From Asaia bogorensis (GTDB taxonomy: Bacteria > Pseudomonadota > Alphaproteobacteria > Acetobacterales > Acetobacteraceae): a stretch of DNA of 64,000 bases. Location of the stretch: positions 1 through 64,000 of the forward strand of contig CAMDGX010000008.1 in the NCBI GenBank assembly GCA_945897825.1. The letters are read 5' to 3'. Positions 16,411 to 25,388 of the stretch are shown in pieces; position 1 is the first letter of the stretch; every line of letters starts with the position of its first letter. The notes below the pieces were generated by a model. That model was not told the DNA's origin. It did no database searches and saw only the letters and a list, made by a program, of their open reading frames with translations. Both the position numbers and the translations under genes were made by a program.

Positions 16411-17151
16411 TCAGTGGCGCTGGATCTGGCCGATGAAGGCGCGGGTGCGTGCCTCAAGCGGGGATTCGAAGATGGCGGCGGGCGGGCCCTGCTCGACGAT
16501 CAGCCCATCGTCCATGAACACCACGCGGTCGGCGGCGGCGCGGGCGAAACCCATCTCGTGCGAGACGACCACCATCGTCATGCCGCTCTCGCGCAGCTCA
16601 CGCATCACGGCGAGCACGCTGCCGACCAGCTCCGGGTCCAGCGCGCTGGTCGGCTCGTCGAACAGCATCACGCGGGGTTCGAGGGCGATGGCGCGCGCGA
16701 TCGCCACGCGCTGGGCCTGGCCGCCCGAAAGCTGGCCGGGCGTGTGGCCGGCACGGTCGGCGAGGCCCACGCGGTCGAGGGCCGCGCGGCCCAGTGCGTC
16801 AGCCTCGTCGCGCGACTTGCCGGCGACCTTGCGCAGCGCGAGCGTCACGTTCCCCAGCGCCGTCATGTGCGGGTAGAGGTTGAAGCTCTGGAACACCATG
16901 CCGATGCGCTGGCGCGCCTTGTTGATGTCGGTGCGGCGGTCCAGCAGGTCGATGCCGTCCACCACCACGCTGCCGCTGGTCGGCTCCTCGAGCCGGTTGA
17001 GGCAGCGCAGCAGGGTCGACTTGCCGGAGCCGGACGGGCCGATCACGAACACCAGTTCGCGCTCGGCCACCAGCAGGTCGACGCCCTTCAGGACGTGAAG
17101 GGCACCGAAATGCTTGTGGATCGCGCGGGCATCCACGATCGGCGCGGCCAT
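16411..17151 (-). CDS. Amino acid ABC transporter ATP-binding protein
   Basis: A 246-residue GlnQ/HisP-type ATPase. Walker A is GPSGSGKST, the Q-loop is in [10 protein letters not shown], the signature is LSGGQAQR, Walker B with the catalytic Glu is [14 protein letters not shown], and the H-loop is [11 protein letters not shown]. It powers import with the two permeases downstream. The ATG ([11 protein letters not shown]) begins only two bases past the stop of the binding-protein gene. A longer frame upstream lies inside that gene and is discarded. Confidence 0.95.
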   Translation of the reverse strand: MAAPIVDARAIHKHFGALHVLKGVDLLVAERELVFVIGPSGSGKSTLLRCLNRLEEPTSGSVVVDGIDLLDRRTDINKARQRIGMVFQSFNLYPHMTALGNVTLALRKVAGKSRDEADALGRAALDRVGLADRAGHTPGQLSGGQAQRVAIARAIALEPRVMLFDEPTSALDPELVGSVLAVMRELRESGMTMVVVSHEMGFARAAADRVVFMDDGLIVEQGPPAAIFESPLEARTRAFIGQIQRH

Positions 17152-17153
17152 GG

Positions 17154-18011
17154 TCAGTCGCACTTCAGGGTGAACGGAGTCGGGTCGTAGCCCGGCATGC
17201 CCGGGACGCCATAGCCTGGGGTGACCACCCGCTCCAGCGCATCGGCCGCCGGCGCCATGCCGAACCACTTCTCCGACAGCTTGGCGATGGTGCCGTCCTG
17301 CTTCATGCAGTTCAGCACGTCCTGCATCTGGTTGCGCAGCGCCACGCTGTCCTTGCGGAAGGGGGCGGCCCAATGGGCGCGGGTCTGCGTCAGCTCCAGG
17401 TCGGCGGCGAATTGCGGGTTGCGGCTGGCGGCGTAGCGGATGACGGTGTTGCCGCCGAGCGTGGCGTAGGCGCGGCCGGAGAGCACCGCCTGGATCGCGT
17501 CGGGCTGGGTGTCGTAGACCTGGGTGGTGAAGCCGTGCTTCTCGCCCTCGGCCTTCGAGAGCTGCTCGTAGGGCGTGCCCTTGTTCACGGCGACGGCCTT
17601 GCCCTTGAGGTCGGCCCAGTCCTTGATCGGCGCGCTGCCCTTCTTGATGCCGAACTGGAATGCGGTCCAGAGGTAGCCGGCGGTGAACAGCATGTTCTCC
17701 GCGCGCTCCTTCGTCACCGTGGTGGGTGCTGCGATGAAGTCGTAGCGGCCGGCCTGCAGGCCCGGGATCAGGCCGGAAAAGCTGGTGCTGTCGATCACGA
17801 TCTCGCGCTTCATGCGGCGCGCGGCCTCGGTGAACAGGTCGACCTGGAAGCCCTCGATGCCGCCGCCGAGCTTGGCCATGGCATGCGGCGCGAAGGTGCC
17901 GTCCACGCCGGTGCGCAGCGGCGGCTGGCCGGATTGGGCCTGCAGCGGGCCCGCGGCGAGGCTGGCGGCGAGCGCGAGGGCAGCCGCCGGAAAGGCGCGG
18001 CGAAGCAGCAT
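17154..18011 (-). CDS. Transporter substrate-binding protein (amino-acid family)
   Basis: A 285-residue periplasmic binding protein of the SBP_bac_3 family. The signal peptide is [21 protein letters not shown], cleaved near LQAQS. The mature protein has [23 protein letters not shown], a Glu-Ala-Ala-Arg-Arg motif, [15 protein letters not shown] and [14 protein letters not shown], all usual. The start at 18011 has AGGGAG seven bases upstream; an upstream ATG at 18029 lacks a comparable site. It is the first gene of the importer operon, divergent from the membrane protein gene at 18152. Confidence 0.92.
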   Translation of the reverse strand: MLLRRAFPAAALALAASLAAGPLQAQSGQPPLRTGVDGTFAPHAMAKLGGGIEGFQVDLFTEAARRMKREIVIDSTSFSGLIPGLQAGRYDFIAAPTTVTKERAENMLFTAGYLWTAFQFGIKKGSAPIKDWADLKGKAVAVNKGTPYEQLSKAEGEKHGFTTQVYDTQPDAIQAVLSGRAYATLGGNTVIRYAASRNPQFAADLELTQTRAHWAAPFRKDSVALRNQMQDVLNCMKQDGTIAKLSEKWFGMAPAADALERVVTPGYGVPGMPGYDPTPFTLKCD

Positions 18012-18151
18012 TTGTGAACTCCCTGTCATTCTTTGCTCATGCACAATGCCGCGCCGCAGCGTGGCGGCGCAAGTCGGTGGCGCCGCGGACGATTGACAGG
18101 GCGGCGCCACGGGCTGCATTGGCGATGCAACGATGCAGGGAGCCGCCCGTC

Positions 18152-19453
18152 GTGACGCGATCCACCGCCGCCGATGCTGGATCAGCCGCCGCGCCGCCGC
18201 GCCTGCGCTCCGACCTTGCCCTTGCCCTGGCCCTCGCCGTGGCCGCCGCGGCGCTTTATGCCGGCTTCGGGATGCGCCTCGCCCAAGGGCAGTATCTCGA
18301 CTTCTACAACCTGGCCTTCGATTTCGACCCGCCGCGCTACGTCGCGCTCATGGGCCTGGCGGAATACGAGCGCGGCAACGTGAAGCATCCGCTGATCCTG
18401 CTGCTGCGCCCGCTGGCCTGGCCGCTGGTCGCCGCCGGGCTGTCGCCGAAGGCGGCCGCCACGCTGGTGATGGCCGGGTTCGGCGGCGCCACCGTGGGCG
18501 TGGTGTTCCTGTTCCTGCGCGCGATCGCCGCGGCACGGCTGCCGGCGCTGGCGCTGGCGCTGCTGTTCGCCGTCTCGGGCGGGCAGGTGTTCACCGCGCT
18601 GATCGCCGAGGCCTATGGGCCGGCGGCGTTCGGCATCGCCTGCGTCTGGCTGCTCACGGTGCGCGCCCTGGCCGATCCGCTGCGCTTGCGGTGGGCGCGC
18701 GTTGCCGCCGCGGTGTTCGGCTACGGCGTGACCACCACCAACGTCGTGCAGTCGTTCATGGCCGAGGCGCTGGTCTGGCTGCGCCATCGCGGCGTGGCCG
18801 GCGCGGTGCGCCCCTTGATCGGCTTCGGCATCGCGGTCGGCGTGGTTGCCGCGATGCTGACCGCGTTGGTGTGGATCGACCTGCTGCTGGCGGCGCTGGC
18901 CGACCCGATGGCGGTGGTGAAGGAGGTGTACTGGGCGCGCACCAAGGGCGAGCGGGTTGGGCTGCTGGACGTTCTGCTGCGCCTGCTCGGCTACACGATG
19001 GTGTCGCCGGAGTACGACAGGGTGCCCCTGCCGGACGGATTCGACATGCTGGATTTCCGCTCGCCGCGCTTCGGGGTGCTGGCCGGGGCGGCGTTCGTGC
19101 TGTGGCACCTGTTCTGGCTGGCCGGCGCGGTGGCCGCGCTGCGCAACCCCGCGACGCGCTGGCTGGCGGTCGGGCTGGCTGCGACGCTGGCGTTCAACAT
19201 CCTGTTCCATGTCGATTTCCAGTTCCGCGGCAGCCTCTATCTCTATGCCGGGCATACGCATTTCCTGGTCTTCGCGCTCGGGGCCGGGCTCGCGCCGCTG
19301 TTGCGTCCGCAGGGCGCGGGCATGTACGCCTATGTCGCGGTCGTGCTGCTGCTGGCCGTGCTGGTCGGCGGCGTGACGCTGGACCGCGTGGCGGAGTTCG
19401 TCACCGGCTTCGACGAGGTCCGCATCGACTGCCCGGCCCCCTGCAGGGAGTAG
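18152..19453 (+). CDS. Multi-spanning membrane protein, possible lipid-linked glycosyltransferase (unrecognised family)
   Basis: A 433-residue integral membrane protein with roughly nine to eleven hydrophobic segments. The first lumenal loop carries DFYNLAFDFDPPRY and the segment AEYERGNVKHPLILLL, then large loops such as WARTKGERVGLL and LPDGFDMLDF. The overall plan resembles GT-C glycosyltransferases that use polyprenyl-linked sugars, but I see no diagnostic catalytic motif. The GTG start has AGGGAG nine bases upstream; an ATG at 18125 is possible but lacks a site. Six bases separate it from the HAD-UbiA gene, so the two and the SMR-type gene probably act in one pathway. Confidence 0.7.
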   Translation: MTRSTAADAGSAAAPPRLRSDLALALALAVAAAALYAGFGMRLAQGQYLDFYNLAFDFDPPRYVALMGLAEYERGNVKHPLILLLRPLAWPLVAAGLSPKAAATLVMAGFGGATVGVVFLFLRAIAAARLPALALALLFAVSGGQVFTALIAEAYGPAAFGIACVWLLTVRALADPLRLRWARVAAAVFGYGVTTTNVVQSFMAEALVWLRHRGVAGAVRPLIGFGIAVGVVAAMLTALVWIDLLLAALADPMAVVKEVYWARTKGERVGLLDVLLRLLGYTMVSPEYDRVPLPDGFDMLDFRSPRFGVLAGAAFVLWHLFWLAGAVAALRNPATRWLAVGLAATLAFNILFHVDFQFRGSLYLYAGHTHFLVFALGAGLAPLLRPQGAGMYAYVAVVLLLAVLVGGVTLDRVAEFVTGFDEVRIDCPAPCRE

Positions 19454-19459
19454 CGATAC

Positions 19460-20926
19460 GTGAGCGACCTCGTCTCTCCGCCGGCCGCCACCCGGGGCAC
19501 CGGCCCCGCCGATGCGCTGCCGCTGTGCGTCGACCTCGACGGCACGCTGGTGCGCACCGACACGCTGGTGGAAGGGCTGATCGCGCTGACCGGCAGCCTG
19601 CGCCTGGGCGCGCTGGCAGCGGCCTTCGCGGCCGGGCGCGCCGGGCTGAAGGCGCGGGTCGGCGCGCTGGCCCCGCCGGACCCGGCGCTGCTGCCATACA
19701 ACGAGGCCTTGCTGGACTGGCTGCGCGCGCAGAAGGCGGCCGGGCGGCGCCTGGTGCTGGCGACGGCAGCCAACGAAACCGTGGCGCACAGCGTCGCCGC
19801 CCATCTCGGCCTGTTCGACGAGGTGATCGCATCGTCGCCCACGCACAACCTCAAGGGTCGGCACAAGGCCGCGGCCCTGTTGGAACGCTTCGGCCGCGGC
19901 GGCTTCGCCTATGCCGGCGACGCGCGGGCCGACCTCGCGGTGTGGGAACAGGCGGGCGCGGCCGTGCTGGTCAATGTCTCGTCCGGCGTGGCCGCCCGCG
20001 TCGGCGTGCCGGTGGAGCGGCGGATCGAGGACCGCCCGGCGCTGCTGCCGTCGCTGCTGCGGGCGATGCGGCCGCACCAATGGGTGAAGAACCTGCTGGT
20101 GTTCGTGCCGATCTTCACCTCGCACGCGGTGTTCGACGCGCCGAGCTGGATCGGCGGGTTGCTGGCCTTCGCCGCCTTCAGCGCGGCCGCCTCGGGCATC
20201 TACCTGGTCAACGACCTGCTCGACCTAGGGGCGGACCGCGCCCACCCCAAGAAGCGCCACCGCCCCTTCGCCGCCGGCGCCGCCCCGCTGCCGGCGGGCA
20301 TCGTGCTGGCCAAGCTGCTGCTGCTGGTGGCCCTGGCGCTGGGCTGGTGGGCGGGCATCCTCTGGGTGATCGTGGCCTATGCGGCGACGTCGCTGGCCTA
20401 TTCGCTGCGCCTCAAGCGGCTGCCGCTGGTCGATGTATTCGCGCTGGCCGGGCTCTACACCATCCGCCTGTTCGGCGGCGGCGAGGCGACCGACCACGCC
20501 CTGTCGCTGTGGCTGCTGGCCTTTGCGAGCTTCCTGTTCCTCAGCCTCGCCCTGGTCAAGCGCGTGGCCGAGGCGATGGACAACGACAAGCGCGCCACCG
20601 GGCGCATCGCCGGGCGCGGCTACGGGCCGGACGACCTGGTGATCCTGCAGCTGTTCGGCGTGTGCTCGGCGTTCTGCTCCAGCCTGGTGCTGGCGCTGTA
20701 TGTGCAGGCGGAGGCCGGCACCGGGCGCTTCGCGGCACCTGGCCTGCTCTGGGGCATCGTGCCGCTGGTGCTGCTGTGGAACTGCCGCATCTGGCTGTCC
20801 ACGGCGCGCGGCTTCATGCACCACGACCCGATCCTGTATGCCGCGCGCGACCGCGTGACCTGGGCGATCGGGCTGGCCGTCGCGGCGGTGATGCTGGCGG
20901 CCCAGATGGGCTTCGGTGGGGGCTGA
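19460..20926 (+). CDS. HAD-family hydrolase/phosphatase fused to UbiA prenyltransferase
   Basis: A 488-residue two-domain protein. Residues about 20-200 are a HAD domain with the nucleophile motif DLDGTL (25-30) and YAGDARADLAVW as the distal Asp motif. Residues about 205-488 are a UbiA-type polyprenyl transferase with NDLLDLGADRAHPKKRHRP (Asn252 on) as the first metal-binding motif, plus about eight helices. The branch resembles decaprenyl-phosphate phosphoribosyltransferase (Rv3806c-like); that fusion suggests making a polyprenyl-phosphate pentose-phosphate and dephosphorylating it. This function is inference from architecture. The GTG start has AGGGAG upstream. Confidence 0.85.
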   Translation: MSDLVSPPAATRGTGPADALPLCVDLDGTLVRTDTLVEGLIALTGSLRLGALAAAFAAGRAGLKARVGALAPPDPALLPYNEALLDWLRAQKAAGRRLVLATAANETVAHSVAAHLGLFDEVIASSPTHNLKGRHKAAALLERFGRGGFAYAGDARADLAVWEQAGAAVLVNVSSGVAARVGVPVERRIEDRPALLPSLLRAMRPHQWVKNLLVFVPIFTSHAVFDAPSWIGGLLAFAAFSAAASGIYLVNDLLDLGADRAHPKKRHRPFAAGAAPLPAGIVLAKLLLLVALALGWWAGILWVIVAYAATSLAYSLRLKRLPLVDVFALAGLYTIRLFGGGEATDHALSLWLLAFASFLFLSLALVKRVAEAMDNDKRATGRIAGRGYGPDDLVILQLFGVCSAFCSSLVLALYVQAEAGTGRFAAPGLLWGIVPLVLLWNCRIWLSTARGFMHHDPILYAARDRVTWAIGLAVAAVMLAAQMGFGGG

Positions 20927-20931
20927 CACGC

Positions 20932-21306
20932 ATGCAAGGTGCCGTCCTCCTGCTGGCGCTGGTCAGCATCGCCATGAGTGCGGTGGCGCAGGTGTTGCTG
21001 AAATACGGCATGACCAGCGCGCCGGTGCGCGGCGCCATCGCCGAAGGGCCGGCGCTCGGCATTGCCACGGCGGTGGCGCTCAGCCCCGGGGTGATGGGCG
21101 GGCTGACGCTGTACGGCCTCGGCACCGTGCTGTGGCTCGGCGTGCTGTCGCGCGTCGAATTGTCACAGGCCTATCCGTTCGTGGGGCTGAGCTTCGTGCT
21201 GACCGCGGCGATGGGCTGGCTGATCTTCGCCGACGCGATGACGCTGCCGCGCATGGCCGGCATCGCATTGATCGTGGTGGGGGTGGTGCTGGTCGGGCGC
21301 AGCTGA
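20932..21306 (+). CDS. Small multidrug resistance/EamA-type four-helix membrane protein
   Basis: A 124-residue protein of four hydrophobic segments like EmrE or the ArnE/ArnF flippase subunits. It has the SAVAQVLLKYGM start and YGLGTVLWLGVLSRVELSQAYPFVGLSF, which matches the SMR helix-3 region where the family has A-Y-A/P-x-W/V-x-G. Five bases separate it from the HAD-UbiA gene. Given the partners, a role in flipping a polyprenyl-phosphate sugar across the inner membrane is more likely than drug efflux; this is inference from context. The ATG at 20932 is the first in-frame start that keeps helix 1 intact. Confidence 0.8.
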   Translation: MQGAVLLLALVSIAMSAVAQVLLKYGMTSAPVRGAIAEGPALGIATAVALSPGVMGGLTLYGLGTVLWLGVLSRVELSQAYPFVGLSFVLTAAMGWLIFADAMTLPRMAGIALIVVGVVLVGRS

Positions 21307-21369
21307 ACGCTTGCCCTGGCCCGTGCGCCCCCCCACCTTGCCCGGTAACATCGAACACGGAGGACGAAG

Positions 21370-22305
21370 ATGGCCGTCACGTCCCGCGCCTGCGCGCTGC
21401 TGCTGCTCCTGGCCCTGGCGCATTGCGCCAGCCCAGCCGGCGCGCGCACCCTGCTGGTCGGCGAAAGCCGCGAGTTCAAGCTGCCGTCCGAGGCGGTGCG
21501 CGCCGCCAAGGATGGCGACCGCGTGGTGATCGACCCCGGCGAGTATTTCGACTGCGCCGTGGTCAGCGCCAACAACGTCACCATCGAGGGCGCCTCGCCC
21601 GACGGCACCGCGGTGCTGACCGACAAGGTCTGCCAGGGCAAGGCGCTGCTCGTCACCACCGGGCGCGACATCACCCTGCGCAACCTGACGCTCCAGCGCG
21701 CGCGCGTGCCGGACATGAACGGCGCCGGCATCCGCGCCGAAGGCGTGAACCTCACCATCGAGCGGGTGAAGTTCATCAACAACCAGAACGGCATCCTGGC
21801 CGCCGCGAACCCGCCAAGCACCATCACCATCCGCGACAGCGAATTCCTGCGCAACGGCTACTGCTCGCCCTGCGCCCACGGCATCTACGTCAACGCGCTG
21901 AAGCTGCTGCGCGTGGAGAACAGCAAATTCGCCGACACGCGCCAGGCCCACCACATCAAGAGCCGGGCGGCGCGCACCGAGATCATCGGCGTCGAAACCC
22001 GCGACGGCGACAACGGCACCGCCAGCTACCACATCGACATCCCCAACGGCGGCAGCCTGGTGGTGCGCGACACCACGATGCAGAAGGGGCCGAAGGCGGA
22101 GAACCGCTCGACGGCCATCATGATCGGCGCCGAGGGCGTGAACCAGCCGACGCGCGAGATCATCATCGAGAACAACACCATGATCAACACCGGCAGCTAC
22201 CAGACCTTCATGGTGACGAACCTGACCGCCACCGAGGCGATGCTGAAGGGCAACCGCCTGACCGGGCAGGTGCAGCCGCTGAAGGGCGACGGCGAGGTGC
22301 GCTGA
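21370..22305 (+). CDS. Exported right-handed parallel beta-helix repeat protein
   Basis: A 311-residue protein with a signal peptide ending near SPAGAR and a GGAGG ribosome site. The mature protein consists of repeated short beta strands (NNVTIEGAS, RDITLRNLTLQRA, VNLTIERVKFINNQNGI, STITIRDSEFLRNG, EIIIENNTMINT), the pattern of a pectate-lyase-like or right-handed parallel beta-helix. Such proteins bind or cleave polysaccharides; no catalytic motif is identifiable. CysK follows 80 bases later on the same strand but has its own palindrome-bearing control region. The gene is probably part of the envelope cluster. Confidence 0.8.
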   Translation: MAVTSRACALLLLLALAHCASPAGARTLLVGESREFKLPSEAVRAAKDGDRVVIDPGEYFDCAVVSANNVTIEGASPDGTAVLTDKVCQGKALLVTTGRDITLRNLTLQRARVPDMNGAGIRAEGVNLTIERVKFINNQNGILAAANPPSTITIRDSEFLRNGYCSPCAHGIYVNALKLLRVENSKFADTRQAHHIKSRAARTEIIGVETRDGDNGTASYHIDIPNGGSLVVRDTTMQKGPKAENRSTAIMIGAEGVNQPTREIIIENNTMINTGSYQTFMVTNLTATEAMLKGNRLTGQVQPLKGDGEVR

Positions 22306-22331
22306 CTCCGGCCCTGGCGCACCCGGCGAAA

Positions 22332-22357
22332 CGTCGTATAATTCGAATTATACGACG
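22332..22357. promoter_or_regulatory. Perfect 26-bp palindromic operator upstream of cysK
   Basis: A perfect palindrome with half-site CGTCGTATAATTC lies 31 bases before the cysK ATG. The half-site core CGTATAA recurs at 22364-22370, just downstream and overlapping a TATAAA that could be the -10 element. Perfect symmetry of this length in a GC-rich genome strongly suggests a dimeric regulator site. The regulator (perhaps a Rrf2-type or other sulfur-responsive protein) is not in this window. Confidence 0.75.
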
Positions 22358-22388
22358 CTCACCCGTATAAAAACCTCGGGAGACCAGC

Positions 22389-23360
22389 ATGGCCAGCACC
22401 CTCAAGCTCGACCCGCCGCTGCGCGGCCGCATCTACGACAGCATCGCCGAGACCATCGGCAACACGCCGCTGGTGCGCATCCCGAACATCACCAAGGATG
22501 ACGGCATCAAGGCCGACATCCTGCTGAAGCTGGAGTTCTTCAACCCGCTCGCCAGCGTGAAGGACCGCATCGGCGTCAACATGATCGAGGCGATGGAGGC
22601 CGAGGGAAAGATCGGCCCGGGTGCCGTGATCATCGAGCCGACCAGCGGCAACACCGGCATCGGGCTGGCCTTCGTGTGCGCCGCGCGCGGCTACCGGCTG
22701 ATCCTGACCATGCCCGAGTCCGTCTCGATCGAGCGGCGCAAGATGCTGCAATACCTCGGCGCCGAGATCGACCTGACCCCGCGCGAGAAAGGCATGACCG
22801 GCGCCGTCAACCGCGCCAAGGAATTGCTGGAGCAGAACCCCGGCGCGGTGATCGCCAACCAGTTCGGCACGCCCTCGAACCCGGATATCCACCGCCGCAC
22901 CACCGCCGAGGAGATCTGGCACGACACGCAGGGCGGCGTGGACGCGCTGGTCAGCGGCATCGGCACCGGCGGCACCATCACCGGCGTGGGCCAGGTGCTG
23001 AAGGCGAAGAAGCCGGGCGTGCGCATCGTGGCTGTCGAGCCCTCGGCCAGCCCGGTTCTGTCGGGCGGCGCCCCCGCCCCGCACCCGATCCAGGGCATCG
23101 GCGCCGGCTTCGTGCCGGAGGTGCTCGACACCAAGGTGTACGACGAGATCATCCAGGTGACCGGCGACGAATCGATGGCCACCGCCCGGCGGTTGGCCCG
23201 GCGCGAGGGCATTCCGGGCGGCATCTCCTCCGGTGCCGCGCTGGCCGCCGCCCTCAAGCTTGCCGCGCGGCCGGAGATGGCGGGCAAGCAGATCGTGGTG
23301 ATCATCCCCAGCTTCGCCGAGCGCTACATCACCACGGCGCTGTTCGACGGGCTGGGCTGA
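22389..23360 (+). CDS. cysK: Cysteine synthase A (O-acetylserine sulfhydrylase)
   Basis: A 323-residue PLP enzyme that makes L-cysteine from O-acetylserine and sulfide. The PLP lysine is Lys58 in [11 protein letters not shown]. The substrate loop is [11 protein letters not shown] (from 89), the phosphate-binding loop is [12 protein letters not shown], and [10 protein letters not shown] and the [12 protein letters not shown] motif follow. Length matches CysK (about 320). An in-frame AT-rich upstream region holds the palindromic operator at 22332-22357, so expression is probably switched by a sulfur-, cysteine- or redox-sensing repressor or activator. Confidence 0.96.
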   Translation: MASTLKLDPPLRGRIYDSIAETIGNTPLVRIPNITKDDGIKADILLKLEFFNPLASVKDRIGVNMIEAMEAEGKIGPGAVIIEPTSGNTGIGLAFVCAARGYRLILTMPESVSIERRKMLQYLGAEIDLTPREKGMTGAVNRAKELLEQNPGAVIANQFGTPSNPDIHRRTTAEEIWHDTQGGVDALVSGIGTGGTITGVGQVLKAKKPGVRIVAVEPSASPVLSGGAPAPHPIQGIGAGFVPEVLDTKVYDEIIQVTGDESMATARRLARREGIPGGISSGAALAAALKLAARPEMAGKQIVVIIPSFAERYITTALFDGLG

Positions 23361-23388
23361 GCCGGCTCCGCAACGGCCGCGCGCAGGC

Positions 23389-24267
23389 TCAGGCGCGCTC
23401 GACCGGGCGGAGGGGAAGCAGATAGCCTTTCAGCAGGGCCTTCCCCACCAGCCCGGCGCGGCCCGCATACCGTCCCGCGCGACCGCGCTCCTTCAGGAAC
23501 ACGCGCAACAGCATCGCCAGGCCCTGCCGGCGCGGGAAGTGCTTGCGCACCAGCACGGCATAGCTGGTGAAATACAGCGCCTCCGCCGCCGGGCTGCGCT
23601 CGCCCCCGGAGGAGGCGCCGGCATGGTGCAGCAGGAACGGCTCCTCCACGTACTGGATCGGCACCCCCGCCGCCTTCAGGCGCAGGCAGAAATCGGTGTC
23701 TTCCCAGTAGACGAAGAAGCTCTCGTCCAGCAGCCCGATCCGGCGCAGCAGCGCGGCCGCGAGGCCCAGGCAGCAGCCGCTGGCGTATTCGACAACGCGG
23801 CTGCCGGGCCCGCCCGGGCGGTAGTCGTCGTGCCGGTTGCTGAAGATCCAGCCGAAATCGAGGTAGCCGCCGGCGTACCACGAGCGCTGCGGATCGTCGT
23901 GGAACATGACGCGTGGCGCGATCACCTCGGCCCCCGTCGCATCCCAAGCGGCCACCAGGGCGCCGAGGAAATCGGGCGTGAACTCGGTATCGGGGTTCAG
24001 CAGCATGGTGCGCTCGGCACCATCGGCCAAGGCACGCCGCAGGCCCTGGTTCACCGCGCGCGCGAAGCCGGCGTTCTCGGTGTTGCGCAGCACGGTGATG
24101 CGCGGATCGCCGAGCGACTCCAGGAACGCCCCGCCGCCATCCTCGGGGCTGTTGTCCACCGCGACCAGCCGCCAATCGGCGAAGGTCTGCGCGCGCAGGC
24201 AGTCCCACAGCGGCCCCAGCTCGGCGCGGCTGCGGTACAGCACCACGATGATCGCCAGCGGGGTCAT
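23389..24267 (-). CDS. Family 2 glycosyltransferase (rhamnosyltransferase-like)
   Basis: A 292-residue GT2 enzyme. It starts with LAIIVVLYRSRAEL and has NTENAGFARAVNQGLR and the nucleotide/metal segment LLNPDTEFTPD, typical for WbbL-like rhamnosyltransferases. DESFFVYWEDTDFCLRLKAAG is the family's C-terminal motif. No signal or membrane segment is seen; it would act at the inner membrane's cytoplasmic face. Its ATG overlaps the stop of the upstream glycosyltransferase (ATGA). With that gene and the flippase it forms a three-gene glycan assembly operon. Confidence 0.92.
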   Translation of the reverse strand: MTPLAIIVVLYRSRAELGPLWDCLRAQTFADWRLVAVDNSPEDGGGAFLESLGDPRITVLRNTENAGFARAVNQGLRRALADGAERTMLLNPDTEFTPDFLGALVAAWDATGAEVIAPRVMFHDDPQRSWYAGGYLDFGWIFSNRHDDYRPGGPGSRVVEYASGCCLGLAAALLRRIGLLDESFFVYWEDTDFCLRLKAAGVPIQYVEEPFLLHHAGASSGGERSPAAEALYFTSYAVLVRKHFPRRQGLAMLLRVFLKERGRAGRYAGRAGLVGKALLKGYLLPLRPVERA

Positions 24268-25388
24268 GCCAGGTGCCCGCGGATGGTCTCGGCCAGGGCG
24301 CGCGGCAGCCGGGTTTGCGCGATCGCATCGAGCGACCGCTGGAAGCCCGCATAGGAAACGGGGTCGCGCAGCGCGGACGGATGCTCCAGCAAACGCTTCA
24401 CCTCCTCGATGTCCGCGCACAGATGCCCGATCGGGCCGTGTTGCGCCACCAGCCCGTCCAGCATCGCGTTGCGCACGGCGATCAGTGGCTTGCGCTGGTT
24501 GATGCAGTCGAGCAGCGAGCCGCTGGCGGTCAGCTCATACTCGTCGCGGAACGCCATGAACGCATAGTCCGCGGTGCGGACGCGCGCGAGGAAGGCCGCG
24601 CGGTCCAGGCGGGCAGGGGGGATGTCCAGCCCCGCCAGCGCCGCTTCGTCGTATTCGGCGCTCGGGCGGCCGACCACCGGCCAGTCGTACGAAGCGCCGA
24701 CGCTGCGGTGGAGCGCGATGTAGTCGTCGAAGCCCTTGTGCCGGTTCGCGGTGCCGACCCAGGCGATCCGCAGCCGCGCCGGGGCCGGCCACGGCACCAC
24801 CGCGGCGGCCTCGCGCTCCAGCACCGTATGCGGCCAGACCAGGAAATCGTCGGCCAGGCCATGGCGCAGCGCGACCGTGCGGATGTGCTCCTCCAGCACC
24901 ACCAGCCGGATGCGCGGATGCCGGGCCACGCGCAGCCCCGCGCGCAGATCGATCAGCCGCCGCCGCGGATCGCGCGAGCGCCAGCCGATCGCGGTGGCGA
25001 GGTTGCCGTGCATGACGATGCGGATGCGAAGGGTGGGGTGGCGCAGCGCCAGCCCGCGCGCGACGAACAGCGTCTCGGGCCCGGCGGACAGCAGCACCAG
25101 CACCGATGGGCGCAGCGCCGCGACGAGGCCGGACAGGGTGCGCCATTGCGCCCGCATGCGCCGCAGATGCACGCCGCCCGGCGCCATCACCTCGATCTCG
25201 CGCCACTCCACCCCGGCCAGCGGCCGCTCGTCCACCTCGGCGATCGCGTCGCGCTGCTGGCGCGTGGTGGCGAGCACCGCCGGGCCGGCGGCCAGCGCCA
25301 GCGCCTCCAGCAGCGCGCCATTCACCGCGGCATGCTCGCCGTCGCGGTAGGTTGGCTCGGCGACCAGCAGGCCGGCGTGGGCGGTCAC
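24264..25388 (-). CDS. Glycosyltransferase (GT4/GT-B-like)
   Basis: A 374-residue protein with GT-B-like layout: an N-terminal domain with GLLVAEPTYRDGEHAAVN, then the C-terminal nucleotide-sugar domain (RIAWVGTANRHKGFDDYI, ADYAFMAFRDEYELTASGSLLDCINQRKPLIA). The Glu-Ser-Gly-type signature is only loosely matched, so subfamily is uncertain. The start is a GTG overlapping the flippase stop (GTGA). It is inside the minus-strand glycan operon (flippase, this, GT2), so its product likely contributes to a repeat unit. Confidence 0.75.
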   Translation of the reverse strand: MTAHAGLLVAEPTYRDGEHAAVNGALLEALALAAGPAVLATTRQQRDAIAEVDERPLAGVEWREIEVMAPGGVHLRRMRAQWRTLSGLVAALRPSVLVLLSAGPETLFVARGLALRHPTLRIRIVMHGNLATAIGWRSRDPRRRLIDLRAGLRVARHPRIRLVVLEEHIRTVALRHGLADDFLVWPHTVLEREAAAVVPWPAPARLRIAWVGTANRHKGFDDYIALHRSVGASYDWPVVGRPSAEYDEAALAGLDIPPARLDRAAFLARVRTADYAFMAFRDEYELTASGSLLDCINQRKPLIAVRNAMLDGLVAQHGPIGHLCADIEEVKRLLEHPSALRDPVSYAGFQRSLDAIAQTRLPRALAETIRGHLA

